Below are positions 25,309 through 32,444 of a stretch of 64,000 bases of DNA, in pieces. The stretch is from Chitinophagaceae bacterium (lineage in GTDB: Bacteria; Bacteroidota; Bacteroidia; Chitinophagales; Chitinophagaceae). The notes beneath the pieces are model-generated. The model did no database searches, had not been told where the DNA came from, and was given only the letters and a program-made list of their open reading frames with translations. The stretch spans positions 248,001-312,000 of the forward strand of contig JALHNJ010000002.1 in NCBI GenBank assembly GCA_022843585.1, read 5' to 3'. The translations under genes were made by a program, and so were the position numbers. The stretch's first letter is position 1. Each line of letters begins with the position of its first letter.

Positions 25309-25566
25309 TTATTCTTTATCGAGTAAATATCCTTCAATTAATTTTCCCACTCCTTCTGCTTCTTTTTGTCTTCCTTCCGGGATGGATGTCCAGAAAAAGG
25401 GTCGTTCCATTCCTTTGGCCCTGGCGACCACGATCGGCTCCCGCTCACTGCTGAAATTTACATGAAATGCAACATAGCCCGGAAGGTTTAGCCGCTCGCA
25501 GGAAAGTGTAACACTATGCGAGACAAACTCGAATTTCTGATCGTTCTGTTTGAATAGTTCAGGCAT
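25309..25566 (-). CDS. Small uncharacterised protein upstream of SRAP gene
   Basis: An 85-residue protein starting M-P-E-L-F, with beta-type segments (H-V-N-F-S-S-E-R-E-P-I-V-V-A-R-A) and a helical end (A-E-G-V-G-K-L-I-E-G-Y-L). No recognised domain. It overlaps the previous small gene by eight bases and ends three bases before the SRAP start, so the three genes are likely co-transcribed. Similar short proteins near SRAP, DinB and DnaE genes are seen in other Bacteroidota, but I cannot name them. A role in the damage response is inference from position. Confidence 0.65.
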   Translation of the reverse strand: MPELFKQNDQKFEFVSHSVTLSCERLNLPGYVAFHVNFSSEREPIVVARAKGMERPFFWTSIPEGRQKEAEGVGKLIEGYLLDKE

Positions 25567-25777
25567 CGCGGTGCAAAATTAGTTCACTGAAACGGGCAAC
25601 CAGTGGTAATGCCCTGGTGTTGCCGAGTGCAAAATCCAGCGGTGAGAGACTAAAACCAAAAAGGCCGGGCACCAGCCTGCACACATAACCTTCCTCGTCG
25701 AGAACCTCAAAATTGACCTCCCGTTCCGTTTCCACGGTTCTAATCTGGAATTCATCAAAAACCACCCTGCTTTGCAT
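25559..25777 (-). CDS. Small uncharacterised protein, first gene of the SRAP unit
   Basis: A 72-residue acidic protein made mainly of beta segments (V-V-F-D-E-F-Q-I-R-T-V and V-N-F-E-V-L-D-E-E-G-Y-V-C-R-L-V-P-G). No recognised family. It opens the minus-strand run toward SRAP, and its start overlaps nothing upstream. The 98-base divergent spacer to the four-gene nuclease operon must contain its promoter. A 12-base AT-rich word AATATTTTTAGT stands 14 bases before its start and also in front of the DnaE-like gene. Confidence 0.6.
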   Translation of the reverse strand: MQSRVVFDEFQIRTVETEREVNFEVLDEEGYVCRLVPGLFGFSLSPLDFALGNTRALPLVARFSELILHRDA

Positions 25778-25875
25778 GGGCTAATTTACTAAAAATATTG
25801 GCATTTTGATTAGAGATGTAGTAAATTCGTAATGCTTGAATTTTTCAATTAAACTTATTAACAAAGGAAAATCGC

Positions 25876-26898
25876 ATGTTTGGAGAGATTTTTAAGATAC
25901 TTTCTGATGAACCGGAAAAGATAGAAAAGGCCGTATTACGGGCTATTAAGCTTGCTCTTACCATGTTGATCGCTGTACAGATTTATAAATGGGTTTTCGG
26001 ACCTTTTATCATTTTCCCATTAGACAGCTACGATGACTGGACTGATTTTTTTCTTAGTGGTAAAGTTTTCATTTGTCTCCTGTTTTATTTTATAAGTGAC
26101 TACTTGATCACACCATTGATTCATCTGTTAGCTTATGGCATCGCCATTCTCCTCACAAGGTTCAATGCCAATCCAACTACGGACGACTTTAGGCTTTTAC
26201 TAAAAACATTAAGAGTTGTAAATTATCAAGAAGCTAATGAAATCCCACAACCAGGCCGAAACATTGATCTTTTATATAAATTGTCGCAGGCTTTTGCAAA
26301 CGAAGACGCACGAAATGAAATAGATTCATTGAAAGACACCTACATAGGCAATGTCCTCAATCTGTATTCTCTATTTTGTCTGGTTTATTTTACGCTTTTT
26401 AGCTCCGAACTCAGGACACCAGCTTTGAATATTATTATCATAACAGTACTCGTTTTGGTCTTAATAATATATGCGGTGCTGCATGGCATATTGGATTACA
26501 TGTCAAAGCATCATCAGGAAATTATTACTGGCCTTTCTTTTATTAAAACAAATGCTGTAATAATGTCGATATTGGGTTCCTACGCAATATTCCCTGCGTG
26601 GGGTACTAAAGAAAACAGGCTTCACCGGGTGAAATTCTTTATCATTAATAACAAAGAATATGCAATTATCCCAGGTCTTAATGGAAGGAGAATACGCCCA
26701 GGAGAAATTGAAAAATTTATAGACAGAAGATCCAAAGAAGGGCGCATATTTCTACTGGTTATCGAAAAGGGTTTGATAGCTAACAGCCAGGAATTACTCT
26801 TGAAGTATTTTGATAGTTTATTATTAATTGAATTTAGTGACGAAAAGAATCTGAGAGACCAGCTTAAAAACACATTAGAAAGTTTATTGCCAAGGTAA
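25876..26898 (+). CDS. Uncharacterised membrane protein, first gene of a nuclease operon
   Basis: A 340-residue protein. Four to five transmembrane helices are visible: about 27-52 (L-A-L-T-M-L-I-A-V-Q-I), 66-98 (V-F-I-C-L-L-F-Y-F and L-L-A-Y-G-I-A-I-L-L), 163-180 (L-F-C-L-V-Y-F-T-L-F) and 188-206 (I-I-I-I-T-V-L-V-L-V-L-I-I-Y). A soluble C-terminal region of about 120 residues follows. That region alternates strand and helix (I-F-L-L-V-I-E-K-G-L-I, then S-L-L-L-I-E-F-S-D-E) and faintly recalls the second half of Mrr-type domains, but no catalytic D/E-x-K is seen. It leads a unit with a zinc ribbon gene and two nucleases (gaps of 35, 2 and 33 bases). Family and function are unknown; membrane sensor or anchor is my inference. 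Confidence 0.72.
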   Translation: MFGEIFKILSDEPEKIEKAVLRAIKLALTMLIAVQIYKWVFGPFIIFPLDSYDDWTDFFLSGKVFICLLFYFISDYLITPLIHLLAYGIAILLTRFNANPTTDDFRLLLKTLRVVNYQEANEIPQPGRNIDLLYKLSQAFANEDARNEIDSLKDTYIGNVLNLYSLFCLVYFTLFSSELRTPALNIIIITVLVLVLIIYAVLHGILDYMSKHHQEIITGLSFIKTNAVIMSILGSYAIFPAWGTKENRLHRVKFFIINNKEYAIIPGLNGRRIRPGEIEKFIDRRSKEGRIFLLVIEKGLIANSQELLLKYFDSLLLIEFSDEKNLRDQLKNTLESLLPR

Positions 26899-26933
26899 AT
26901 TTCCCCATATCACCAGAATTAACTTTGTACATT

Positions 26934-27155
26934 ATGCTTTTCGATCTGTCTAAATCATGGATTGCCATCGATTGCCCAAATTGTGGATATAGTCTCGATA
27001 TTCAGGTAAGAGATGTCAAGCTTGAAGAAACAGTTATTTGCAATAATTGTAAAACCAACATTCATCTGCAAGATGCAGATGCCAGTGCACACAATTCTGT
27101 TAGAGATATTAATAAAGGTATGAGCGACTTAGACGACCTCTTAAAATCATTTTAA
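26934..27155 (+). CDS. Small zinc-ribbon protein
   Basis: A 73-residue protein with two C-x-x-C knuckles: I-D-C-P-N-C-G-Y-S near residue 15 and V-I-C-N-N-C-K-T-N near residue 38, a treble-clef or zinc-ribbon arrangement. The tail is acidic and helical (D-I-N-K-G-M-S-D-L-D-D-L-L-K-S-F). ATG at 26934 is preferred over TTG at 26925. It is two bases upstream of the first PD-(D/E)XK gene, so the two are surely co-translated. It may bind nucleic acid or bridge the nucleases to the membrane protein; its role is unknown. Confidence 0.72.
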   Translation: MLFDLSKSWIAIDCPNCGYSLDIQVRDVKLEETVICNNCKTNIHLQDADASAHNSVRDINKGMSDLDDLLKSF

Positions 27156-27157
27156 TT

Positions 27158-28123
27158 ATGTACTACAGCCACAATCTTCGAAGTAATTTACAAGAATGGA
27201 GGAACCGATTATATAAATCCACCTACGAAAATATTAATAACAATTATCGCTTTTTTATTTCACGACTTGAAGAAACAGCGATAATTCAGGCAATTCTTCA
27301 GAATGCCCTCGACAATAATCCACTAAGTGATGAAGAGCTACAAACTTTTTATGATACATTAACGGACGGCGGCGATATGGGATATCGTGACGAGGCTGAT
27401 CAAGCTGCTTTTCTTTACCGCTTGCATAAAAAATTCAAGGCAGAGAACAGCGAAGGTAAAGCTCTGGCATTTACATTAGGCAGTGGACGGGAATTCAGCG
27501 ATCAACTTGATAATTTTCTGGATATCTATGTCCAACCGATTTGTACATACATACACGAGCAATTGGAAGAAAGCAATTCAACGCTTTTTCTCATTGAAAA
27601 GTATAAAAGAAGAATTGAGTGGTTTTACAGAACCGATTTAAAAACTAAATATGAGAACGCGGCTTCCAACTACGAAAAGATATTTGAAGATGATCTGCGG
27701 CTATTTTTATTCGACCAGGGCATAGATTATCCCTTTTCTACACCATCATCAGCATCAGGCAGAGCAGATATTGTAGGACTAATAGATACAAAAAACCCAT
27801 TAGTCCTGGAAATAAAAATCTATGACACAACTAAAGGATACCGAAAAAATAGAATATCGGAAGGGTTCGCTCAAACCGTTAAATACGCTAATGATTATAA
27901 TAAAAATGTTGGCTACCTGGTAGTTTTCAATCTCGATGATATACAAATAGAGATAGAATCTGGCGATGCAGATAACAATTTTCCTAACCGCATTGTTTTT
28001 AACAACAAAGTCTTCTACATTGTCATAATCAATCTTTACAATGATGCAACTGCCAGTAAAGCAGGTTCGTTAAAATATGAAATCATCACAAAAGAAGATT
28101 TAATAGCGGTGACGTCGCAATAA
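27158..28123 (+). CDS. PD-(D/E)XK nuclease-domain protein
   Basis: A 321-residue protein. Residues 1-190 are helical and unassigned. The C-terminal third has the restriction-like core: S-G-R-A-D204-I-V-G-L, then L-V-L-E218-I-K220-I-Y-D, followed by a helix with Q-T-V-K-Y-A-N-D-Y and a strand G-Y-L-V-V-F-N. The upstream helix N-Y-E-K-I-F-E-D-D-L-R supplies a likely first acidic residue. Such cores occur in defence nucleases where the helical region recognises a partner or trigger. It is flanked by the zinc-ribbon gene (2 bases) and a second, different PD-(D/E)XK protein (33 bases). Nuclease activity is inferred from intact motif residues. Confidence 0.75.
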   Translation: MYYSHNLRSNLQEWRNRLYKSTYENINNNYRFFISRLEETAIIQAILQNALDNNPLSDEELQTFYDTLTDGGDMGYRDEADQAAFLYRLHKKFKAENSEGKALAFTLGSGREFSDQLDNFLDIYVQPICTYIHEQLEESNSTLFLIEKYKRRIEWFYRTDLKTKYENAASNYEKIFEDDLRLFLFDQGIDYPFSTPSSASGRADIVGLIDTKNPLVLEIKIYDTTKGYRKNRISEGFAQTVKYANDYNKNVGYLVVFNLDDIQIEIESGDADNNFPNRIVFNNKVFYIVIINLYNDATASKAGSLKYEIITKEDLIAVTSQ

Positions 28124-28156
28124 TTGTTGCTCGTTTCCTTTAAAGTAAATGTTGCA

Positions 28157-29116
28157 ATGTCAAATGATGGAAAATATTTAGAAAGGCTAGTACAAATAAT
28201 TGAGCAATCTATTTTACCAGACTCGATTGTTGAGCATGATGTATGGCTACCCATACTTAACTCTCCTTCAGGGGAGAAAGCACAATGCGATATTGTTATT
28301 CGCACTGGAACAGAATCCAGGCAAACGGTAACAATAGTAGAAGTGCAGGATAGGAACAAACCTGTCGAAATAAACGATTTCAGGGGTTGGCTCACTAAAA
28401 TGACCGCAGTTGGAGCGCAGCATTTATACTGCGTATCAAGAAAAGATTTTCCCAAAAGTGTCAAGGAGCAGGCTACTCTAGGTGGCCATACCGTAAAATT
28501 GATTACAATCAGAGATCTCGATTCAGAATCCATACCGATCAATTTTTTCGAACTAACCTCTGTCTTTCATGATATTGATATTCCAGGCGTAAAATTGAAA
28601 CAAGTAATTATTGATCCGAATGAATGTGCCGCACTTGGACTAAATTTTGATCAGGTGAAAGTAAGAATCGATAATTTAAAATCAAACGATAGACTATTTT
28701 CAAACGACCGGATTGAACTAAAAGCCTTGTCTACTTTTTGTATTGAAAATACCCCAACAGACAAAGGCAATTATGGTACAAACCATCTTCGCCTCGGTTT
28801 TGACAGGTTCAAACCATTATTTCTTTATTTCAATGGGACATTCGTTAACATTCAGGTAATACTTGAATACTCATGGACTTTTAAAGAAGTTAGAATGATG
28901 CCTACTGTTCTTTCGTACGATCAAAATGAACACGGGGCCCTGGCATGGGTACTTGAACTTTTTTATCACGCTCCGAGAGGTCCGCTTTGGTGCAAGATGC
29001 CGGTGATAAAAAACAAAGACGGAACCTATGGATTGAGTGGGGTCTTACTAGAAATGCCTCAGGACACTGAGCTATTATTTAAATTAGAAAACATTAAGAA
29101 ACCATATGTCCCATAG
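28157..29116 (+). CDS. Second PD-(D/E)XK-like protein of the same operon
   Basis: A 319-residue protein from the ATG at 28157; a TTG at 28124 abutting the previous stop is less likely. An N-terminal nuclease-like core is visible: A-Q-C-D45-I-V-I-R, then V-T-I-V-E62-V-Q64-D-R, then a helix F-R-G-W-L-T-K-M and a strand H-L-Y-C-V-S-R-K-D-F, with E-x-Q in place of E-x-K as in some restriction enzymes. The C-terminal 200 residues are beta-rich and unassigned (for example F-F-E-L-T-S-V-F-H-D-I-D-I). This is unlike the preceding nuclease in domain order, so the two are not duplicates. It is the last gene of the operon; 50 bases on lies a broken yraN gene. Confidence 0.72.
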   Translation: MSNDGKYLERLVQIIEQSILPDSIVEHDVWLPILNSPSGEKAQCDIVIRTGTESRQTVTIVEVQDRNKPVEINDFRGWLTKMTAVGAQHLYCVSRKDFPKSVKEQATLGGHTVKLITIRDLDSESIPINFFELTSVFHDIDIPGVKLKQVIIDPNECAALGLNFDQVKVRIDNLKSNDRLFSNDRIELKALSTFCIENTPTDKGNYGTNHLRLGFDRFKPLFLYFNGTFVNIQVILEYSWTFKEVRMMPTVLSYDQNEHGALAWVLELFYHAPRGPLWCKMPVIKNKDGTYGLSGVLLEMPQDTELLFKLENIKKPYVP

Positions 29117-29168
29117 AGGCTATCAGAATTATGAAAGGCGTTTTCTATAAAAGTGAAATGTTTGGAAA

Positions 29169-29504
29169 ATGAATCTTGATAAGAATGCTAAAGACTTGGC
29201 CGTATCATATTTCATACAACGTGCTTACATAATCCTCCACCGCAATTACCGCTTCTCGCGGTTCGAAATCGACATCATCGCCACCAAAGACGAAACCCTT
29301 CATTTTATCGAAGTGAAATCACTCAGCAATGATGCCGTAACAAATCCTGAAGTGAATGTACCATCAAAGAAATTTTAATCACTGAAAAAAGCCGGCAGTC
29401 ATTTCCTGTCACAGCAACCAACATACAAGCATGTGCAATTTGACGTGCTTTCTATTATAATGAAAAAAGACAAAGACCCTGAATTTCTTTTGATCGAAGA
29501 CGTT
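29169..29504 (+). pseudogene. yraN: Broken yraN (UPF0102) gene
   Basis: The frame starts as an ordinary YraN nuclease-fold protein (F-E-I-D-I-I-A, then H-F-I-E-V-K-S) but meets TAA at 29376-29378. The same frame continues past the stop with the rest of the family (Q-F-D-V-L-S-I-I, then D-P-E-F-L-L-I-E-D-V), so one nonsense change split the gene. After about 29504 homology ends and antisense AraC-like sequence begins. YraN is a core protein of unclear role, often beside comM, rnhB or methyltransferase genes. An intact copy may exist elsewhere. Confidence 0.82.
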
Positions 29505-29508
29505 TTAT

Positions 29509-29562
29509 CTGACCGGCTTTCCGGAACTCCACCGGTGTCATACCCACCGCCTTCTTAAATTC
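29509..29562 (-). pseudogene. AraC-family regulator C-terminal remnant
   Basis: On the minus strand this short stretch reads E-F-K-K-A-V-G-M-T-P-V-E-F-R-K, the end of the second helix-turn-helix of AraC-type regulators. It has no continuing gene on either side, being fused to antisense yraN downstream and to antisense comM upstream. It is too short for a domain and best explained as a leftover of recombination. Confidence 0.6.
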
Positions 29563-29583
29563 AGTTCCTGCAGTCCTGCATCG

Positions 29584-30042
29584 GTGTACTGGTCCAAGAA
29601 GAAAATATCCGGGCCCTTGCTTGACCGGATTGATCTGCATGTGGAAGTTGATCCGATACTTTCCGATGAGATGTTTGATTGTAAACCGGGTGAAACTTCC
29701 GCTGCTATCCGTGAGCGGGTGATCAGGGCTACCGGGATACAAAGTCAACGATACCATAAATATGCTGGTATCTATAACAATTCCCAGATTCCGGACGAGG
29801 CCATTGACAGCATCTGTAAACTGGATGAGATCGAGAACCGCTTCTTCTTAAAAAGTATCGACTCCCATCAGCTATCTGTACGTTCCTATGCCAGGATCAA
29901 GAAAGTGGCCCGCACGATAGCCGATTTGGATGGCAAGGAAAAAATTGAACTCAGTCATATTGCGGAAGCCATTCATTACCGCTGCCTGGATAAACCTGCC
30001 GTCATTGCACATAAGAGTAAGAAGGCTAACCGGAAAATTTGA
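29584..30042 (+). pseudogene. comM: comM C-terminal fragment (Mg-chelatase-like ATPase)
   Basis: The frame begins inside the family at K-I-S-G-P-L-L-D-R-I-D-L-H-V-E-V and runs to the normal end: L-S-V-R-S-Y-A-R-I-K-K-V-A-R-T-I-A-D-L, then A-E-A-I-H-Y-R-C-L-D. The Walker A and B region, about two thirds of a roughly 510-residue ComM, is absent, so ATPase and branch-migration function are lost. GTG at 29584 is only a fortuitous start. ComM helps integrate incoming DNA in natural transformation. Confidence 0.85.
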
Positions 30043-30083
30043 TGGATGGATGAATGGGTATTAATCATATTCCACGAAGCTCG

Positions 30084-30137
30084 GCTGCTGGCTGCAAAGG
30101 CGGACAAGGAGTTCGGCATAAACACAAAGCCAGCAGC
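30084..30137. other. Long-spaced inverted repeat upstream of radC
   Basis: GCTGCTGGCT (30084-30093) and AGCCAGCAGC (30128-30137), perfect 10-base arms 34 bases apart, in the otherwise gene-free stretch between the comM fragment and radC. It could be a recombination-associated or regulatory structure near the left side of the mobile element. Confidence 0.4.
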
Positions 30138-30236
30138 ACGATGCCAGCATTTATTCCGCATCCTCCTTGCGCTGATGCATCCGGCAGCCGGGGAAGGTTC
30201 CATAATTAATTTTTTAAACTATTAAAACATTGAGTT

Positions 30237-30704
30237 ATGGAAAGCGTATTGCAACAAGACTGGAAAAAAGTAGCCGAGGTGGAACTGATCTACAAATCAA
30301 AAGTAAAAGCTTCTGAAAGACCGTTGATTGGAACGTCAAAGGATGCGGCGAGTTTATTGATGGAGTTATGGAATGAAGACAAGATTGATTTTGTTGAGCA
30401 ATTCAAAATTTTATTACTGAACCGGGCTAACCGGGTATTAGGTATTGTGGAGATTTCAAGTGGGGGTGTCACGGGTACGGTAGCTGATCCCAAATTGATT
30501 TTTGCCGCTGCCATCAAAGCAAATGCCTGCGGGATCATTATTTCACACAACCATCCGAGTTCGAGTCTCAAACCGAGCAGGGCCGATGAACAACTGACGC
30601 AGAAAATAAAACAGGCCGGTCAGTTCCTTGACATTACACTACTCGATCATGTAATTGTAACCAGTGAAGGGTATTATTCATTCGCTGATGAAGGGCTGCT
30701 ATAA
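30237..30704 (+). CDS. radC: RadC-like JAB/MPN-domain protein
   Basis: A 155-residue JAMM-type metal-binding protein with the motif I-I-S-H-N-H-P-S-S-S-L-K-P-S-R-A-D, that is H-x-H-P followed by S-x-x-D, and a conserved acidic residue earlier. Full RadC has an N-terminal helix-hairpin-helix part that is missing here. This short form is a frequent passenger of Bacteroidota integrative and conjugative elements. It may help the element in DNA processing or act against host defence; no biochemical role is established. ATG at 30237 follows an AT-rich leader. Its stop lies inside a terminator hairpin (30691-30716). I take it as the first gene of the mobilizable element. Confidence 0.9.
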   Translation: MESVLQQDWKKVAEVELIYKSKVKASERPLIGTSKDAASLLMELWNEDKIDFVEQFKILLLNRANRVLGIVEISSGGVTGTVADPKLIFAAAIKANACGIIISHNHPSSSLKPSRADEQLTQKIKQAGQFLDITLLDHVIVTSEGYYSFADEGLL

Positions 30705-30716
30705 GCCCTTTTTTTT
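30691..30716 (+). terminator. Intrinsic terminator of radC
   Basis: AAGGGCT, a six-base loop, AGCCCTT with a following T run. The radC stop codon (30702-30704) is within the hairpin. Confidence 0.85.
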
Positions 30717-30784
30717 ATACCCCACTATAAAACCGGTATGACAACAGCCACTATAAATTGCAACAGCTTCCACCCCGTACTTCC

Positions 30785-30914
30785 GGCCTGTTTGCTATGC
30801 AGCCTCTGGCCAAACAGGGCCGTAACAACGTGGCTACATAAAACTGCATTGTGTAGTTCAATTCGTCCCGGCTGATGATTCTTTTTATTACGGCAGCCAT
30901 GCAGCCGGGACGAA
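30785..30914. other. Two hairpins in the radC downstream gap
   Basis: The roughly 300 bases between radC and the next gene hold no convincing gene. They contain CCTGTTTG/CAAACAGG (within 30785-30821) and the stronger TTCGTCCCGGCTG (30862-30874) with CAGCCGGGACGAA (30902-30914), a perfect 13-bp stem with a 27-base loop. No T run follows the second stem. Possibilities are a single-strand initiation site, a replication or transfer element, or an RNA. Confidence 0.5.
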
Positions 30915-31012
30915 ATCAACTACCAGCTACTGCGAGGCTTCATTTCACTATCTGCTACAATGCAAAAAAAAGTTGAAGCAATTTTTTTAAAACATTGTTT
31001 AGCAAGTCAGGG

Positions 31013-31294
31013 CTAAAATGATTTCAGCTTCTCATTCATTTCTGTAAGTCCTGCCTTTTGTAATAACTGTCCACCGATATCACCTAACTCCTGTAATGTT
31101 TCTTTCGAAACGGTATCCAGCACACTGATGGATTTATCTTCACTTTCTTTTCCATTCAGTCCCCGTTCAATCACTTTGTTCAGCAACAATAGATTCTTTC
31201 TGGAAATCTTCAGGCTGATTTTCACTTCATCGTTCATGCCGGGGATGCTCAGTACTGTGTCATAGACTTTTGCCACGTCATTTTTTGCAAGCAT
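31013..31294 (-). CDS. Small uncharacterised protein of the mobile element
   Basis: A 93-residue protein, mostly helical: M-L-A-K-N-D-V-A-K-V-Y-D-T-V-L-S-I-P, then I-S-R-K-N-L-L-L-L-N-K-V-I-E-R-G-L. No known domain. It is read opposite to the primase gene across a 160-base spacer that contains a palindrome. Codon use and a clean ATG start suggest a real gene. Regulator or antitoxin-like roles are possible from size and position only. Confidence 0.6.
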   Translation of the reverse strand: MLAKNDVAKVYDTVLSIPGMNDEVKISLKISRKNLLLLNKVIERGLNGKESEDKSISVLDTVSKETLQELGDIGGQLLQKAGLTEMNEKLKSF

Positions 31295-31360
31295 AATTTC
31301 TATTTTTCTGGTTCACGAAATCATTTTCACCGGTCAAAATTAAATCGCTGTTCCGGATTC

Positions 31361-31385
31361 ATCCCCTACCAAATTGACAGGGGAT
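31361..31385. promoter_or_regulatory. ATCCCCT/AGGGGAT inverted repeat in a divergent spacer
   Basis: Seven-base arms (31361-31367 and 31379-31385) 11 bases apart, in the spacer between the 93-residue gene and the primase gene. Operator-like spacing. It also argues that the primase does not start at the ATG at 31374, which lies in the loop. Confidence 0.4.
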
Positions 31386-31454
31386 ATAAAAGCACGAAAA
31401 GGAGTTAATACTTTTACAGCGTGTTTGCATTGTGTGGGGTTGAAAATAGTGTGT

Positions 31455-32327
31455 ATGAATATTGCAGCGGCGAAGAAGATTGACCTGGTGGAGTACCTGG
31501 CTTCCAAAGGTTATAAACCGGCCAAAATAAAAAGGGCTGACTACTGGTATTGCTCCCCGCTCCGGGAGGAAAAGACCGCTTCCTTTAAAGTGAACCGGCA
31601 GCAAAATGTCTGGTACGATCACGGGCTCGGTAAAGGCGGTAATTTTATTGACTTTGGAATTTTATTTCACCATTGCACGGTAAAAGAGCTGCTGGAAAAA
31701 CTAAACAGCAATTTTTCTTTTCACCAGCAACGGCTTATTCCTCAGCCGGGATTGCCTGAAGAATCCCTGATAAAAATCAATGCCGAAAAAAATCTCAGCT
31801 CCCTTTCTTTACTCAGGTATGTAAGACAGCGAAGGATAGCGGAGAGTATTGCCAGGAAATATTGCCGTGAAGTTATCTTTTCACTGCATGATAAAAAATA
31901 TACTGCGATAGGATTTAAGAACGATGAAGGGGGCTATGAACTGCGCAATCAATGGTTCAAAGGGAGCAGTTCACCGAAGGCTATTACGAGTATTGAAAAC
32001 CATTCAAAAGAGCTTGAAGTTTTTGAAGGCTTTTTTAATTTTTTATCCCACCAGACTATCCACCAGCATCAAACAGTTTCACCAACGAATATTATAGTGT
32101 TGAACTCCACTTCTTTTTTTGAAAGGAGCAGGGCGGTGATGGAGGCGCACGAAACGATCCGGTTATTTCTTGACCGGGATAAGACCGGGCAAAAATGCAC
32201 GGCGGAGGCTTTAGGCTGGAGCAACAAATACAAAGATGAAAGCAATTTATATAAGGGCTACAATGATTTGAATGAATGGCAGCAACAAATAGGCAAATCG
32301 ATAAAGAAGACATTAAAGCCGACATAA
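31455..32327 (+). CDS. CHC2 zinc-finger/Toprim primase-like protein
   Basis: A 290-residue DnaG-type primase fragment. The zinc-binding region Y-W-Y-C-S-P-L-R-E-E-K-T-A-S-F-K-V is the family's C-P-F-H-x-E-x-x-P-S-F equivalent, then G-G-N-F-I-D-F. The Toprim part is I-E-N-H-S-K-E-L-E-V-F-E-G-F-F-N-F-L and the D-R-D-K-T-G-Q metal motif near the end. Elements of this kind use such a primase to convert transferred single strands. ATG at 31455 is chosen because the longer frame begins in a palindrome and adds non-conserved residues. It starts the plus-strand unit leading to the mob genes. Confidence 0.9.
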   Translation: MNIAAAKKIDLVEYLASKGYKPAKIKRADYWYCSPLREEKTASFKVNRQQNVWYDHGLGKGGNFIDFGILFHHCTVKELLEKLNSNFSFHQQRLIPQPGLPEESLIKINAEKNLSSLSLLRYVRQRRIAESIARKYCREVIFSLHDKKYTAIGFKNDEGGYELRNQWFKGSSSPKAITSIENHSKELEVFEGFFNFLSHQTIHQHQTVSPTNIIVLNSTSFFERSRAVMEAHETIRLFLDRDKTGQKCTAEALGWSNKYKDESNLYKGYNDLNEWQQQIGKSIKKTLKPT

Positions 32328-32357
32328 CAAGGAGGCTTAATGCTCATCTTACAGCAT

Positions 32358-32395
32358 GGTAAAATGTACGTTTGTCGGACAAACGAAATTTTACC
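32358..32395. other. Candidate oriT palindrome
   Basis: Two nearly identical inverted arms: GGTAAAAT-GTA-CGTTTGTC and its complement GACAAACG-A-AATTTTACC around a single G. It stands 50 bases upstream of the mobC-like gene, the usual place of the transfer origin in Bacteroidota mobilizable elements, between the primase and mob genes. Nicking is not shown. Confidence 0.6.
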
Positions 32396-32444
32396 CTTTC
32401 ACTCCGGAGTCGTTTCGGGGAATTGAAAAAGATAATGTGAGGAT

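Noticed and set aside
29455-29757. Minus-strand frame of 100 codons as a complete gene
   Set aside because: Only the short E-F-K-K-A-V-G-M-T-P stretch resembles a protein family; the rest is antisense to yraN and comM, so only a remnant is listed.
30725-30919. Minus-strand open frame of 64 codons in the radC downstream gap
   Set aside because: It spans the two hairpins and has biased, low-information sequence; better explained by the inverted repeats.
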